Positions 31,755-44,120 are shown, counted from the first letter of the stretch. The stretch is 64,000 nt of DNA from Otatea glauca (GCA_036346275.1 CM070727.1:8237760-8301759), one strand, 5' to 3'. Notes: a model not told the origin generated them from the letters alone. Made by a program: numbers and translations.

Positions 31755-32401
31755 TTCATAAGAAACCATTGGGTTCTACTCGTGCTTGATCCGAGTGACA
31801 ACAAAGTCTACACTTTTAACTCGTTCGAGAAAAAATCGATGACCTACGCGATCAAGCCTGCTTTGGAGAAGTAAGTGCACTACTCTTACCTAACACTTTC
31901 TGAATTTAACTACGTTTATTTTTTTTTGACTTAACGGCATCTCTTCAATGTATTTAGGGGTTTCTCAGACTACGTCGCTGAAGGGGGTGGACACACGATG
32001 ACAAAAGGGCCCCAAGCTGGAGTATATGCGCTTCAAGGTACAAGTGATTACCATGTATAGGATTAATTTTTTCTGACATCTTCTTTCTTCACAGTGTCAT
32101 CACCACGACAGCGATGACCTGTACGGCTTCTACGTCATGCATCACATGCTGCTCGTGGTCGGCGGCGCAAACATTTTTCCTAAGGTATATGTACATGCAT
32201 AATAATACACTTAGCCTTTCACATAGAAATTTTAAAACTTAAATTAGAGCACTCATTTCTATTTTGTAGAAAATCAATATCTTCCAGAAGAGCTTACAAA
32301 GCAAAGAACTCAACAAATTACAAGGCCACTTATGCCAATGGTACTGGGTAGATGTTATCTCAGAGGATGGTAGGTTTAGAGATCCTAAAAACTCCTACTA
32401 G
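31755..32401 (+). pseudogene. Ulp1/C48-like cysteine protease remnant, catalytic Cys replaced
   Basis: Pieces separated by intron-like gaps read NHWVLLVLDPSDNKVYTFNS (catalytic His and Asp region), GFSDYVAEGGGHTMTKGPQAG, then DDLYGFYVMHHMLLVV, and last SLQSKELNKLQGHLCQWYWVD. In Ulp1 peptidases the Cys sits in a C-G-x-Y/F context; here that position is Tyr (TAC) in LYGFYV. So this copy could not cleave, unless the alignment is wrong. Donors (GAAG|TAAGTG at about 31871) and pyrimidine-rich acceptors suggest a formerly spliced gene. Confidence 0.6.
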
Positions 32402-32609
32402 TTCATATGTAAACAATATTATATATGACTGACTGTTAAGCATGTTTGTATTCTATATTGTGAACAAATGTGATATGCGTGTTGAAATAAAGGGTTTGTG
32501 TTATTTGAATGTGATATGTGCATATTGTGTGTAATTTATGATGTGTGAATGTAATATGTGCATACTGTGTGTAATATGTGCTGTTATTGGAGGGTGAATC
32601 GGAAAACAG

Positions 32610-33240
32610 TACACCCCCTTATCTATGTCGGTTCTATAAACAAACCGATTGGAAAACTGTAGTCATCTGTGTCGGTTCCATAACTAAACCGATAGAGACA
32701 GTTTTCTATCAATGTCGGTTACATTGTAAAAACCGATTGGAAAAATATAATTATTTGTGTTGATTTCATAAAAAAAACTGATTGCAAAAGGACATTAGTT
32801 GTGTTGGTTCTGTAAACAAACCGATCAAAAAACTATAGTCATCTGTATCGGTTCCATAAATAAACCGATTGAGATAGTCTTCTATCAGTATCGGTTACAC
32901 TATAAAAATCGATTGGAAAAAGTGATTATTTGTGTCGGTTTCATAAAAAAACCGATTGCAAAAACACGTCAACTGTGTCAGTTCTGTGAACAAACCGATT
33001 GGAAAACTATTGTCATCTGTATCGGTTCCGTAAATAAACCGATAGAGATAATTTTCTATCAGTGTCTTTTACACTGTAAAAACCGATTGGAAAAACATAA
33101 TTATTTGTGTCGGTTTCATACAAAAACCAATTGTAAAAACACGTCATCTGTGTAGGTTCTATAAATAAACCGATTTGAAAACTCTTGTCATCTGTGTTGG
33201 TTCCATAAATAAACCAATAGTGCTGAGGTCTCATCTCTAT
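32610..33240. repeat. CACTA subterminal array of CGGTT...AACCGAT palindromes
   Basis: About fifteen degenerate copies of TCGGTTCCATAAATAAACCGAT, each itself an imperfect palindrome, spaced about 40 bp. Long open frames on both strands here are an artefact of the repeat. Confidence 0.75.
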
Positions 33241-33539
33241 CAGGCGAGTACTGACTGTGATAGCCCCGCCTTATCACTGTCTAATGACTTTGTGTCGCTA
33301 CCAGAACCGATTGTAATTATGAAAAAGAATCGATTGTGATGTATATTTCTGTAGTAGTGATTACTCTAGTCCTTGGTAGTAAATGATATTGAATATAGCT
33401 AAAGGGGAGAGGTATAGAAAAAAATAGTAAAAAGTCATATAGAAATTGTAGAATGATATATATTTATATACAAAATTTGAAAGATATAATGTTATGTTTT
33501 CGGGAACGGAAGGTGTATTAGTTTGTTATACCCCTAGTC

Positions 33540-34860
33540 CCTACTACGAAAGACTTGGACCTTTTCCTCACAAAAACAAAAAAAAAGAAAGAAAAAAACT
33601 TACCTGCATTTCAGACTTTCAGTACCGTTGTCGCGAAAGACTCGGTGGTTCCTAGTCTTCCTACGACACCCTCTGTGTCCACTGACCAAAACTATGGAAA
33701 TTTCAAATTAGAAATTTTCACCTTAGAAAAATTCGAATTGCTCGAAAAATTGCAAATCAAAAAATTTTCAGGTTATTAAATTTTAATCCGGAACTTTCAA
33801 TTCGAAAAATTTCAACTCGAGAAACTTTCAACTAGGAAAATTCAAATCGAGAACTTTCACCTAGGAAGATTTTATCTTGAAAATTTTTAAATAAAAAATT
33901 GAAGTGGGGTATTTCAGAACGGGAAATTTTAAAATTTTTCAATTCAAAAACCATTGATTCAAAAATATTTTGGTTCAAAAACTTTCATATCAAAAAAATT
34001 GGTTAGAAACTTTCAATTTCAAAAAAAATTCTAATCGAAAAATTTTTTATTAGAAAAGTTTTAATAAAAAAAACTTTTGATTCGAAAATTTTTGATTCAA
34101 AAACTTAGATGGAAATTTAAGAACAAAAACTTATTTGAGTTTAAGAGAAAGTGAATAGGAAGGGAAGAGGGTTGAAGATGATGCTATCAAAGTGTCGTAA
34201 CGAGAGAACCTCTGAGAAAGAAGATAAGAGGTTTTATCATAAGTGCCATCACGAGGACCGATGATCTGTACCCAAGCGGATTCATGTTTACAGTTATCCC
34301 ACTGCGCATGCGTGTATTGAACTATCGATGCTGTGTGCAATGCAACGGACGTTCTTCTAAACAATTGACTTTTTTTGCTAGAAAAAAAAAGGGCTTACGA
34401 ACGAAACGTGGATGCACACTACATAAAGTATTTCAGAGCCACTCGAGGACTTGGTTTCTCGGCACCAAAACTGATTCAAAATGGCCGAGTCATCCTTCCC
34501 AAGTCGCCCTACAATTATTCCAAAACTTCCCTCACTGTGCACGCGCAGCCGTCAAAACTTGCTGATGGTAGCAACGCTTAATTAATTTGTGCGTGTACCC
34601 AGTCCTGTTAGCCCACTTCAATGGCAATACGCTTTGGCTTCGTCACATAAGTTAACCACTACTGTTCGTTCACATCTTTTTCCATTCCATCTAATCTACA
34701 GGGCACAAGCACAACCGCCCAAACACCTGTGTGACCAGTGTCAGACTTCAGTTCAGGTCGTAATTAATGGCGAAGCGCACAGTTGGTTGTCATATAATTT
34801 ACGGGACACAAGCACAACCGCCCAAACACCGGAGTGACCAGGCTTCAGTTCAGGTCGTAA
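33540..34860. repeat. WAK-cluster duplicated upstream block, unit 2a
   Basis: It resembles unit 2b (36745-37612) and unit A (8480-9100): an AT-rich TTCAAAAACTTTC array (33690-34130), then GCATGCGTGTATTGA, GGACGTTCTTCTAAA and GGACTTGGTTTCTCGGCACC. Just before the WAK exon a segment of about 100 bp containing CACAAGCACAACCGCCCAAA is present twice in tandem (34701 and 34806). Confidence 0.65.
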
Positions 34861-35325
34861 TTGCGAACCGCACGCAACTGCTGCTTCGTCTGCGGTCGTC
34901 TCTGCTGCTTCTGCTCAGCCTTGCCCTCTCGTCGCCGGCCGCGGCAGATGGACCAGCACCGACGACGGCCGAGAGGCCAGGCTGCCCGACGAGGTGCGGA
35001 GCCGTGGACATCCCGTACCCGTTCGGTATCGAGGAGGGGTGCGCGATCCACAGCGGCTTTCAGCTCGATTGCAAGACCGCGGACGGTGGCGCCCTCAAGC
35101 CCTTCAACGGGCCGTTCGAGGTGGCGAAAATTTCCATGCTGGACAGCAAAGCCTGGTTGAAAACGTGGATCGCTTGGAGGTGCTACGACCCGGACTACCG
35201 CACGCGGCAGCACACCAATCCGTGGGTCAATTTCACCAACTCGCCCTTCTGGTTGTCGGACGTGGACAACAAGATCTTCGATTGTCATCGGGTGCAACAC
35301 GCTCGCCTGTATTCGGGGTGTCTCC
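34860..35325 (+). pseudogene. WAK exon 1 pseudogene (unit 2a)
   Basis: It encodes a leucine-rich signal peptide (LLLRLRSSLLLLLSLALSSP), then CPTRCGAVDIPYPFGIEEGC, the GUB_WAK_bind motif, and NFTNSPFWLSDVDNK. The start codon position reads ATT (34860-34862), where unit 2b has ATG in the same context (GTCGTAATGGCGAAC). A 4-bp insertion ATTG at 35281-35284 shifts the frame before the conserved I-G-C-N-T motif. The donor CTCC|GTAAGT follows at 35326; removing the 4 bp gives a phase-0 exon as in copies A and B. No other WAK exon follows before 37600. Confidence 0.85.
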
Positions 35326-35998
35326 GTAAGTACAACCTACTCACATGCACTTTCATTTTGAAGAAGCAGACTTATCCGTTTAACTGTGCGGCTAAATGTT
35401 ACGATACAGCTATCTTTAATATATAATTTTATTTTCTATAATTAAAATAAAAATTGTATTTGTTATATAACTCTAATATCTATATACAACTAATCTGTAC
35501 CGTTATAATCTGATCTCGCTAAAATAAGTGTAGGAGATCATTCTCTTTTTCTTTCGATTAACGTGAGAATTCCTATGTTTTTTCTTTTTTTATTATTGTA
35601 GGATTTTCTTACCCTTAAAACGAGGAACGTTCCGTTAATATCACCTGTTGTTTTTATTTATATAGATATTATAGTTTGTTTTACTTTGATGCTCTACCAA
35701 AAAGGGGAAAGCGCGCATGAATTGTGAAGGCAATTGAAGGCCTATGTTTGCAACCAACCACTGTTCCACTATTGACAGTTCATTGTTTTAGATTTTTGTA
35801 TAGTAATGAAGCACTGCTTGTTAGAAGAGTGAATACTCACCTTTTTATAAGCTTTTATCTGAACTAGTTAAAACATGAAACTCCAGACTTTCATAAGTTT
35901 TGATTGCGTTCTGTCCGACTTATGTGCAAAAACTTTTACTACAAAGTATATTTTTGAACTTGTTGAAGAGACAAACTAAACGCTGATCTAGCTAACGA

Positions 35999-37622
35999 CG
36001 ATCTATCCCATATGACAACACATGTGTTGAGTGGCCAACATGATGCCCACCCTCAGGGGCGGAGTCAACATGGGCCTAGGCCTCGACCAGACCATTGCTG
36101 ATGGGCCATCTTTTAGTTGGAGCATTTATTTTGATCATATTTTTCATAGTCTTTTGATGCCAGGCTCGAGCTTGGCTCCGCTCCAGCCCACCCTACATGT
36201 AAAATGAACTGATTAATTGTATATAGATATTAGAGTGCTTTGACTTCCTCTGGTTTTCAGCCGTGTAAAATGCAGTTAGGACATTCTAGCATCATACGTC
36301 CGCATCCAGACAGAATCGTGATAATTCAAACATGCTTCTACATCACAACTAGTACAACATTGCTACGACTAATTCTCCAGAAGTACTAGTCAGTGTTTAA
36401 ACGTGTAGGAGCATGTATCATGATGCCCTCACTGTTCACACACGGTGTTTGTTCTTACCGATAGAATTGAGACTGCGATTGCATGCGAGGCCGCAGATTC
36501 TAGAGCCAACGCGATTGATCATTCTCGTACTTCAGATGCTCAAGAATCTATATCGATTGATTTTTCGTGGGAATCGGGAGAAGGTCGAAATTTCGCCTAC
36601 TCGTGCCGTCGTGCACTAGTGCGTCGACAAATAAAGGCCACCGTCCAAGAAAGTCAGTTGTTGGTTGCTACTACAGTGAAAGCATCGACGGACGATGACC
36701 AATGCATGGGCAGGGTAAGCATGATTTACTAGGTACCTACCTGGAAATTGAAAGATTATGGGAAATTTCATCGTGGGAAATTTCAAATGGGAAAATTTTA
36801 GAACTGGAAATCTTAAGAAATTTTATTTTGAAAACGTTTGATTCAAAAAATTTTGGTTTGAAAAATATTGACTCAAAAACTTCTAAAAATGGTTAAAAAT
36901 ACTTCTTATTCAAAACCTTAGGGGAAATTTGAAAGCGAAAATTTATTTGAGTTTGAGGGGAAGGGAATGGCGAGGAAAGTGGGATAAAAAGGATGCCGCC
37001 AAGCGTCGCGACGAAAAAGCCTTTGAAGGAGAATGAAAAATTTCTATCACACAAGTGACAACAAAAGGACATCTCTCGGATTAGCAATTCCAATGGTATA
37101 TTACCACGCGGATTCATGTTTACTTATTCCACTGCACATGCGTGTATCAATGGACTTACGGACGTTCTTCTAAAACATATACTTTTTTTGCTAGAAAAAA
37201 ATGGACTTATGGACGAAACGTGGACGCAAACTACATTAGGTATTTCAGAGCCACTTGAGGACTTGGTTTCTCGGCACCAACTGATTCAAAATGGCCGAGT
37301 CATCCTTCCCGAGCCAGCCTACAATTATTCCAAAACTTCCCTCACTGTGCACGCGCAGCTATCAAAACTTGCTGATGATAGCAACGCTTAATTAATTTGT
37401 CGATTAAGTGCGCGTACCAAGTCCTGTTAAACCACTTCATTAGTGCTACGCTTTGGCTTCATCACATAAGCTAACCACTACTGTTGGTTCACATATTTTT
37501 TTCCATTCCATCGAAGTATCGAACCATTAGCTGGTTGTCATATAGTAATCTTAGGGGGCACAAGTACAACCACCCAAACACCGGAGTGACCGGGCTTTCA
37601 GTTCAGGTCGTAATGGCGAACC
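35999..37622. repeat. WAK-cluster duplicated upstream block, unit 2b, with truncated WAK start
   Basis: It matches unit A from 7606 on, including the TTCATACCG-like and GCATGCGAGGCCGCAGATTC words and the AT-rich array (36750-36950). At 37613-37615 is ATG in ATGGCGAACCCA, the WAK start context of unit 2a. The coding sequence is lost after a few codons at the CACTA end. From 35326 to 35998 I see only AT-rich unassigned DNA. Confidence 0.65.
36054..36186. mobile_element. Tiny hAT-type MITE, 133 bp
   Basis: CAGGGGCGGAGTC at the left and GGCTCCGCTCCAG at the right are an imperfect inverted repeat. They are flanked by the 8-bp duplication CCCACCCT (36046-36053 and 36187-36194). Unit A at about 7632 shows the uninterrupted site. 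Confidence 0.8.
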
Positions 37623-37980
37623 CACTGCTACGAAAGGATTCATATTAAACCTCTCATCATTGACGGTTTTTAAAAACTGTCTGTAATGGTTTATCATCAC
37701 TGATTGTTTTTTCAGTGATCAGTTCCATTGTCATCACAGACGGTTTTTGGGTAAAACCGTAAGTGATGTGGCCCTGGCGAACCCACTACTACGAAATGAT
37801 TCATATTAAACCCCTCATCATTGATGGCTGTTGATCATCACTGACTGTTTTTTCAGTGATCAGTTCCATTGTCATCACATACGGTTTTTGGGTAAAATTG
37901 TAAGTGATGTGGCCCTCATCACTGACGGTTTTAGCTAAAAACGTCTGTGATGAGGTTTATCATAGATGGTTTTTGGACAA
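37623..37980. mobile_element. CACTA left end, tandemly duplicated
   Basis: CACTGCTACGAAAGG at 37623 and CACTACTACGAAATG at 37784 head two copies of a 161-bp unit that includes 9-10 bp of the WAK flank (TGGCGAACC). ATCACTGACGGTTTT-type subterminal palindromes follow up to about 37970. No matching right end was found. The element is cut, probably by the retrotransposon to the right. Confidence 0.6.
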
Positions 37981-38129
37981 GCAGACATCCAGCCTGATAG
38001 GGCAAACTGATGAGTTCATTAATGAACACATCATGATGAGTACCAAGAAATTTCTTTGGTTATTTTTGTTAATTCCTCATGTTAACATATAAACTCGTTT
38101 TCAGATGTATGATTGGAAGCGAGCTTCCG

Positions 38130-40161
38130 ACTAGTCTGAGGTCTCAGCTTTGACTTCGCTAGCGAAAAAGGCCAGGATATCAACCAAAGGTGCCTCAAAG
38201 GTGATGAATATGACCACTATTGTGACTAGTATTGATCTAACCAGTACTAGTCTAGCCCTGGTACTGGCAAGCACTATATGTTCTAAGTGTGTGCATGATC
38301 GTCTCAGGCACAAGACAAGCGGGTTGCATTCGCTGTGGGGACGCAAACGAGGACCTTATCCTAGTTGTGCTACAAAAAATAGTTCGATCGCAATTGGGAT
38401 CAAGCATATAGATATCTTCCTATATTTTCCTCTGTTGAGGGCAAAGAAGACCTCTGTCCTCGATGTTGTCCTAGATGTCGCAACATCGCCACTCCCTTTA
38501 ATCTCCTGAGATATGGACTTAAGACTTCATTGCAGGTATGTACCTTTCTTATGGATATCCTTGTTTCTGAGTATTTATCTTCAAAATCTAAAAAAAAATT
38601 GTTGTTTTTTAGTCCCGAGGCAGCTGCTCCTGATTCTTCTGTGGATCAGGATGTGGTTACTCAGATTGGTGCTAGAGCCAACCCACTAGTGACGACCAGT
38701 GTCGAACAGGCCTTAGCACCAACTGAGGCTTCTCAAGATGCCCCGATCAGTGGACAAGTAAACATATACTTCATTGAGAGTGACAACCCCTCAACTGTTG
38801 GTGGCGACCCTTTAGTCAGTTAGGTTCCATCCACCGTGAAGGAAATTAATGTTTCTCGTGGCAACGACAGAGGTGGTTGGGACCACCACCACTGCCGAAG
38901 AGGTGTCTACAGCTATGGAAGCCGAAGACCCTCCTATTGAAGCGAGGAGTCACTGGTCGTTCTGACTAGTGGGATAGAAGAGGTGGTGCCTGAAAACACC
39001 ATGACTACCCACATCATTATACCTATGGCTTCGTCACTAGCGTCTTCCTCTAGTTATTCCAACTAGGGGGGACTTCAAGCAAGTTTTCAACAACTTGCAA
39101 GCGAAGGTAAATTATCTTATCTCATTTTTACTAAGAAATTTTATGAGAAAAAAGATAATTTTATTTCATTTGTTGTTTTGCTTTTTTATAGCATTTGCAA
39201 GAACTGCTTGACCTGCTAGGTCGGCAAGCAAAGAAAAAACAAAAAGGTAAACCCAAGGAATAACCTCTTCTTTTTGTTTGTTCAAAGGTTTTTTTTCTAA
39301 TAAGCCTGTTCGGGAATAGATTAGAAAAACAAATAATAGAGCTTGAGATGCAACTCTTGGTGGCTCAAAACACCGCCAAGGGTTATAAATTTGATCTTGT
39401 TGAAGCTACTAACAAGGTTAGATATCATGAAGAAAACACTACTAGACTACATGAAACCTTTAAAAGAAATGAAAACAAGGTCCAAAGGCTCTCCGAAGAG
39501 CATAAAACTGCTCTTCAGGTAAAGAAGTCAGAAATAGCAGGTAAGAAATTTATCCTGATCTGCTTTACTTTTCCTTTCGAAGGAAGAAAGTGATATTTAG
39601 ATTTTGCTTTGAATTTTGCAGAACTAAAAAACATAATAAAATCCAAAGAGATTCTGCTCTAAGAAGGAGAAGAAGAGAAAATAAAATATGAAGAGTAGAG
39701 GTTGGTAATGAAAAATAAAATAGATAGTCTGACCGACAAAATAAAGCTCTTCATGAAAGATCTGTCTACAATTTAGAGAGGTAGGAAATCCACTCTGAAC
39801 TTTATCTTATAATAGCTTCAAAAAAATCGCCATGGATATAAAAGGCAAAGAAGTAAATCTTACAAGTCCTGATCCGTCGGTTGATGAACTGGTCGAGGGG
39901 GTAAATGACCAGCTGAAGATCATCCAAAGTCACCCCCACGCAGTGGCGCAACCTATCAATACAGCGCTCTGGACTTCAATCATCGTCCAAGTAGGCACCC
40001 TCTTTCTCAAGTTGAGGCACTTCTACAAGGATGTAGTTGAGTTGGAGAAACTGGTGCCTAATCTGAAGCTGACTACTCAAGAAGAGATTAATAGAAAACA
40101 TGCAGAAGTAGTCTCTACCGTTGATACATACATGAAAAATGTAAAGATTACATTCAAGTAA
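38130..40161 (+). pseudogene. Antisense ORF region of the Tat-type element
   Basis: Several plus-strand frames (38150-38509, 38530-38823, 39348-39593, 39832-40161) are separated by AT-rich, intron-like gaps. The third is a charged coiled coil (RLHETFKRNENKVQRLSEEH). The last is helical, containing VDELVEGVNDQLKIIQSHP, LKLRHFYKDVVELEKLV and EEINRKHAEVVSTV. Ogre/Tat elements carry such antisense genes of unknown function between pol and the 3' LTR; assignment is by position and general character. No enzymatic motif is visible. Confidence 0.55.
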
Positions 40162-40799
40162 TATGTATGATATCTTTTGAATGAAAAAATCTTTGCTTGT
40201 GTTATGTTTTCTCTTGTTTTTCATCTGCTTTCATATTTTTTTAAGTATACCACTAGCACCCAACTATTTGTGTGCTGACCAATAATGTGTTCCGAATACA
40301 AATAGTTATAGAATTGATGAGCTTCTTTTTTCACTTAGTACTTAGTATTAACCGGCAGCAGATCAGAGATAAAGTCATTCTAATGAGTTTCAATGCAGTA
40401 AGTACTGGTTTACAAGAAGAGTCACTATTAGAAGTTATCTCACAATCCGACCAGTAACCTCGTACATTGTTATAAAGAGGTCGAGGGTAATCTTCGAGTT
40501 TTGTGGTTTTTCTCAGAGGATGATTAGAAAAAGAGAATAAGTTGACATATTATATAAAAAGATATGTATGTAAATGAAGAAAAATAGAAATAAACATATT
40601 TACACAAAAAAAACTTGCAAAAATGGTGTATGTTCTATGTGTTTGATAGAATTCTTCCATCTTTCATGGCCAATCGAACAGAACCAGGTCGGGTTATTGT
40701 GCTACGGTAAAGAAACATTCCCACTTGGGAGATAATTTATGTAAGTTAGATTGATTCTAGATACGCCTTAGAACCAAGTCCCCCACATTTAGTGTTCAT

Positions 40800-41720
40800 G
40801 GTTGAACTCTTTTATTGTAGTATCTTCTTAAACCTTGTAAATAGGCTGTCGACCTGATAAGTGCTCGATCTCACTTTTCTTCTAAAAGATTGATGTAATC
40901 TTCGCGTTGGTCGTCTTGACTAACCTGTTCGTAGAAAGAAGTCCGTGTAGAATCTAAATGATTCTACTTGGCAACACGGCTTCAGCTCTATAGACCAATT
41001 GAAAAGGTGTTTCTCCTATTACTCTACTGGTCGTTGTACATATAGCCCAGAACACAGAGTAGAGATCGTCTACCAAGCCCCCGAGCGTTTGGTAAGACGA
41101 TCAAATACTCATTTCTTTATACCTTGTATAATTTGGCCATTGGCTCGTTCAACTGAGCAACTGAAGCGTAGCAAATTTTTGTGCCTATTTCATCAAAGTA
41201 ATCTTGAAACAGACCACTGACGAAATGTAATCCATTATTAGTAATTAGTCTACTAGGTATACCAAATCCAGTGACTTTGTTTTTTCACAAAGAATTTCTT
41301 CGATACCTGAGCCATAATTGAAACCACAAGCTCGGGTTCAATCCATTTTGTGAATGTATCTATCATAACAAATAGGAATTTGAATCCATTAGTTGCTCTT
41401 GGTAAAGTACCTACTATATCATTGCCCTATGTCAAAAATAGCCATGACAAAGGTATGGTTTGCAAGTGATGAGTAGGTAAATATACTTGTTCAGTATTAA
41501 ATTGGCATTGTCACAAGTTTTTACAGTAGTAGGCCAATAAAAGCCTTATCGGAATGCTTTCTTGATCAGAGTTCTATATGAAGCATGTGCTCCACACAAG
41601 CCCACGTGTATCTCATTAAGCAATGTTTTTTCCTGTTCTTGGGACATACATCGCATTAGATCACTATGTGTTCCCTTTCTATAAAGAGTATTGTCGAGAA
41701 TTTTGTATATTCATGCCTTT
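40800..41720 (-). pseudogene. Gypsy integrase remnant
   Basis: The zinc-finger region reads GLCGAHASYRTLIKKAF and GFYWPTTVKTC (about 41625-41510), the HHCC domain of Tat-type integrases. The core is recognisable by SGLFQDYFDEIGTKICYAS (about 41235-41170). Stops interrupt it. Confidence 0.65.
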
Positions 41721-42059
41721 TAAAGTAATCTGTCTTTTTCTGAATATTCTTAGGCTGTGTCCCATTTTCTAGATAGGCTTTAAATGATTTAGCCCAATCA
41801 GAATTTTACTTAAGCACTCCGATCTCTATATTAGTTGAAAGTTTTTCTATAGATGTATCTGTAGAAGGTTTAGACAGATATTCAAGAAATACACCTGTTG
41901 GAATAGGTGATCATGAGGAACCCAGTTTTGATAACTGGTCCGCAAGGATAATATATTTTCGTGGTATATATTGGACTTCAAAATGACTAAAGTATTTTTC
42001 TAACTTCCTCACTTCAACCAAGTACTGAGCTATTACCTTATCGGATGTCCTGTTCCTTA

Positions 42060-42310
42060 CAAACCTAGTTTATGGCTAACTGTGAATCGCCCATCGCAAG
42101 AAGCCGACGGACTCCGATGGATTTTGCTACTCAGAGCATGCATAGAAGACTTTCATACTCTACTATATTATTGGTAGCAGAAAAATGTATCTGGATTACA
42201 TATTTTAACCGGTCGTCCTGAGGAGTGACTAATATTACATTATCTCCCGAATCTTTTACCTCTCGAGAACCGTTAAAATATAATTTCCAGTGGTCAGTGT
42301 CAGTGGAATT
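42060..42310 (-). pseudogene. Gypsy RNase H remnant
   Basis: It reads WKLYFNGSREVKDSGDNVIL, then IHFSATNNIVEYESLL and RRLLAMGDSQLAIN. This is the RNase H pattern D-G-S, E in the A-E-Y-E helix, and G-D-S. The first catalytic Asp is Asn here, and a stop follows the E helix. Confidence 0.65.
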
Positions 42311-42703
42311 CTATTCTACAGAAGACCCACTGTTAGTCCATTCAGCGATAAAGTCTGCCAGAGTTTGAGATTTAATTGATATTTGGGCTATGAAATAGAT
42401 ATCAAATGATCCAAGTTCGACTGCCCACTTAGCAATCCGTCGAGTTGCTTCTTGGTTATTAATATATTACCCAAAGCAAATGATGATGGTATTGTAATCC
42501 GATGAGATTGAAAATAATGTCTCAATATTTTAGAAGCAACTAATAGGGCATAAATCAATTTTTGAACCTAAAGGTACTGCTCTATAGGTCCATGTAACAC
42601 TTTGTTGACATAATAAACAAGTTTCTGAATCTGCTCTCATTCAATGATCAGTACAACACTAACCACATTATTTGTAGCCACTAAGTATACCAACAAAGGT
42701 TCG

Positions 42704-43950
42704 CTAGGGTTGGGTGAGATCAGGGTGGGGTGAGCTTTGCAAATAAGTTTTAGCATCCTTGAAGGCTTTATCCGCTTCATCCGACGAGTCGAATTTACCA
42801 TATTTTCTTATTACCTTAAAGAAAGGCAAACCATGTTCCCCTGATCTTGATATGAAACGACTGAGAGCAGTCATTCGACCAGTTAAACTTCGAACTTCTT
42901 TCATTGTAGAAGGTAGTTTAAAGGATTCAATGGCTCGAATCTTCTCAGGATTTACTTCAATACCTCAAGAACAAACAAGAAAAAACAATCAATTTTCCAG
43001 AAGAAAACCCCAAAGACACATTATTTTGGATTGAGCTTAATTTCATGCTTATTCAAATTATTGAAGGTTTCAACCAGGTCTGACTAATGATTAGAGCTTT
43101 TCTCGCTCTTTACAACGTGATCATCGACATAAGCTTCTAAATTATGCCCTATTTAACTATAGAAAGTCTTCTGTATAAGGCGTTGGTATGTGGCTCCAGT
43201 ATTTTTCAACCTGAATGGCGTCTTCGTGTAGCAGTAAACACCGAACGGGGTTATGAAGGAAGTTTTATCTTCATCTTTACTTGCCATGTTTATTTGATGA
43301 TATTCTGAATACACAACCATAAAACTCATTAATTTGCAACCCGCTGTTGAGTCGACCAATCAAGGTAAAGGAAAATCATCTTTTGGACAATCTTTATTCA
43401 AACTTGTAAAATTGATGCACATACGTCACTTACCATTTGCTTTCTTAACCATGACGGATTCGCAAGCTAGTCTAGGTGACCAACTCCACGAATGAACCAA
43501 CTTTTAAGAGTTTATCCAACTCTTGTGAAATGCCCTCTTATCAATCAGGAGCGAATCGCCATAACTTCTGCTTCACTGATCGTATGTTAGGCCGTATGGC
43601 TAGCCTGTGCTTGGGACCTATGGTGTGTCGGATGGTTTCCACGCAAATACATCAGTGTTAGCCCGGAGGAAAGCAATGACCGCGTCTTCCTATTTGTCAT
43701 CCATTCCTAATCCTACCTGAATAGTTTTTGACTGGTCGGCAGGTCAATGGGGACCTGCTTTACTTGTTTATTGCTCTGAGTTACTCTTAACTTCTCCATC
43801 TTGTTAAATTTTTTAACCTTACAAGATTTTTCCTGCATCATTAGTATCGCTTAATGGTAACTGATCGACAATTTCAAGCAACTTGCGATCACAATTAAGT
43901 GATGTAACTTGGTTACCTTGTACACTAATCACACATTTTGGACCAGGTAT
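42704..43950 (-). pseudogene. Gypsy reverse transcriptase remnant
   Basis: Landmarks are YSEYHQINMASKDEDKTSFI, TPFGVYCYTKTPFRLKNTG and TYQRLIQKTF (43359-43153), then the catalytic AYVDD at 43131-43120. The thumb/connection region follows with MKEVRSLTGRMTALSRFISR (42904 on). Stops and frameshifts separate the parts; the polymerase Asp pair is still encoded. Confidence 0.8.
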
Positions 43951-44120
43951 TTTTATGCTCTGGTAGGTGTGGTGAGTAGCTACCATAAACTTTGTTAGCA
44001 AAGGTCTAACCAAAATGGCCTTATATGCTGATTCAAAATCAACTTCAAATGAAATTAACTTTGTTATGAAATTGTTGACATCCCCAAAGGTGACAGGTAA
44101 CACTATCTGTCCCAGCGCAG

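Larger units (their letters stand above)
30190..33359 (+). mobile_element. CACTA element remnant with Ulp1-like gene
   Basis: The right terminus TTTCTGTAGTAGTG ends at 33359 and is preceded by a subterminal array of short palindromes. Coding debris occupies 30200-32400 on the plus strand. The left CACTA end was not found, so the start is approximate. Many grass CACTA elements carry a Ulp1-type cysteine protease ORF, which fits. Confidence 0.65.

Noticed and set aside
32578..33155. Plus-strand frames with CRFYKQTDWK-type repeats
   Set aside because: Translation of the CACTA subterminal repeat array; equally open on the minus strand.
35326..35998. Remaining WAK exons after the exon-1 pseudogene
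   Set aside because: No EGF, transmembrane or kinase motif in any frame; only AT-rich DNA.
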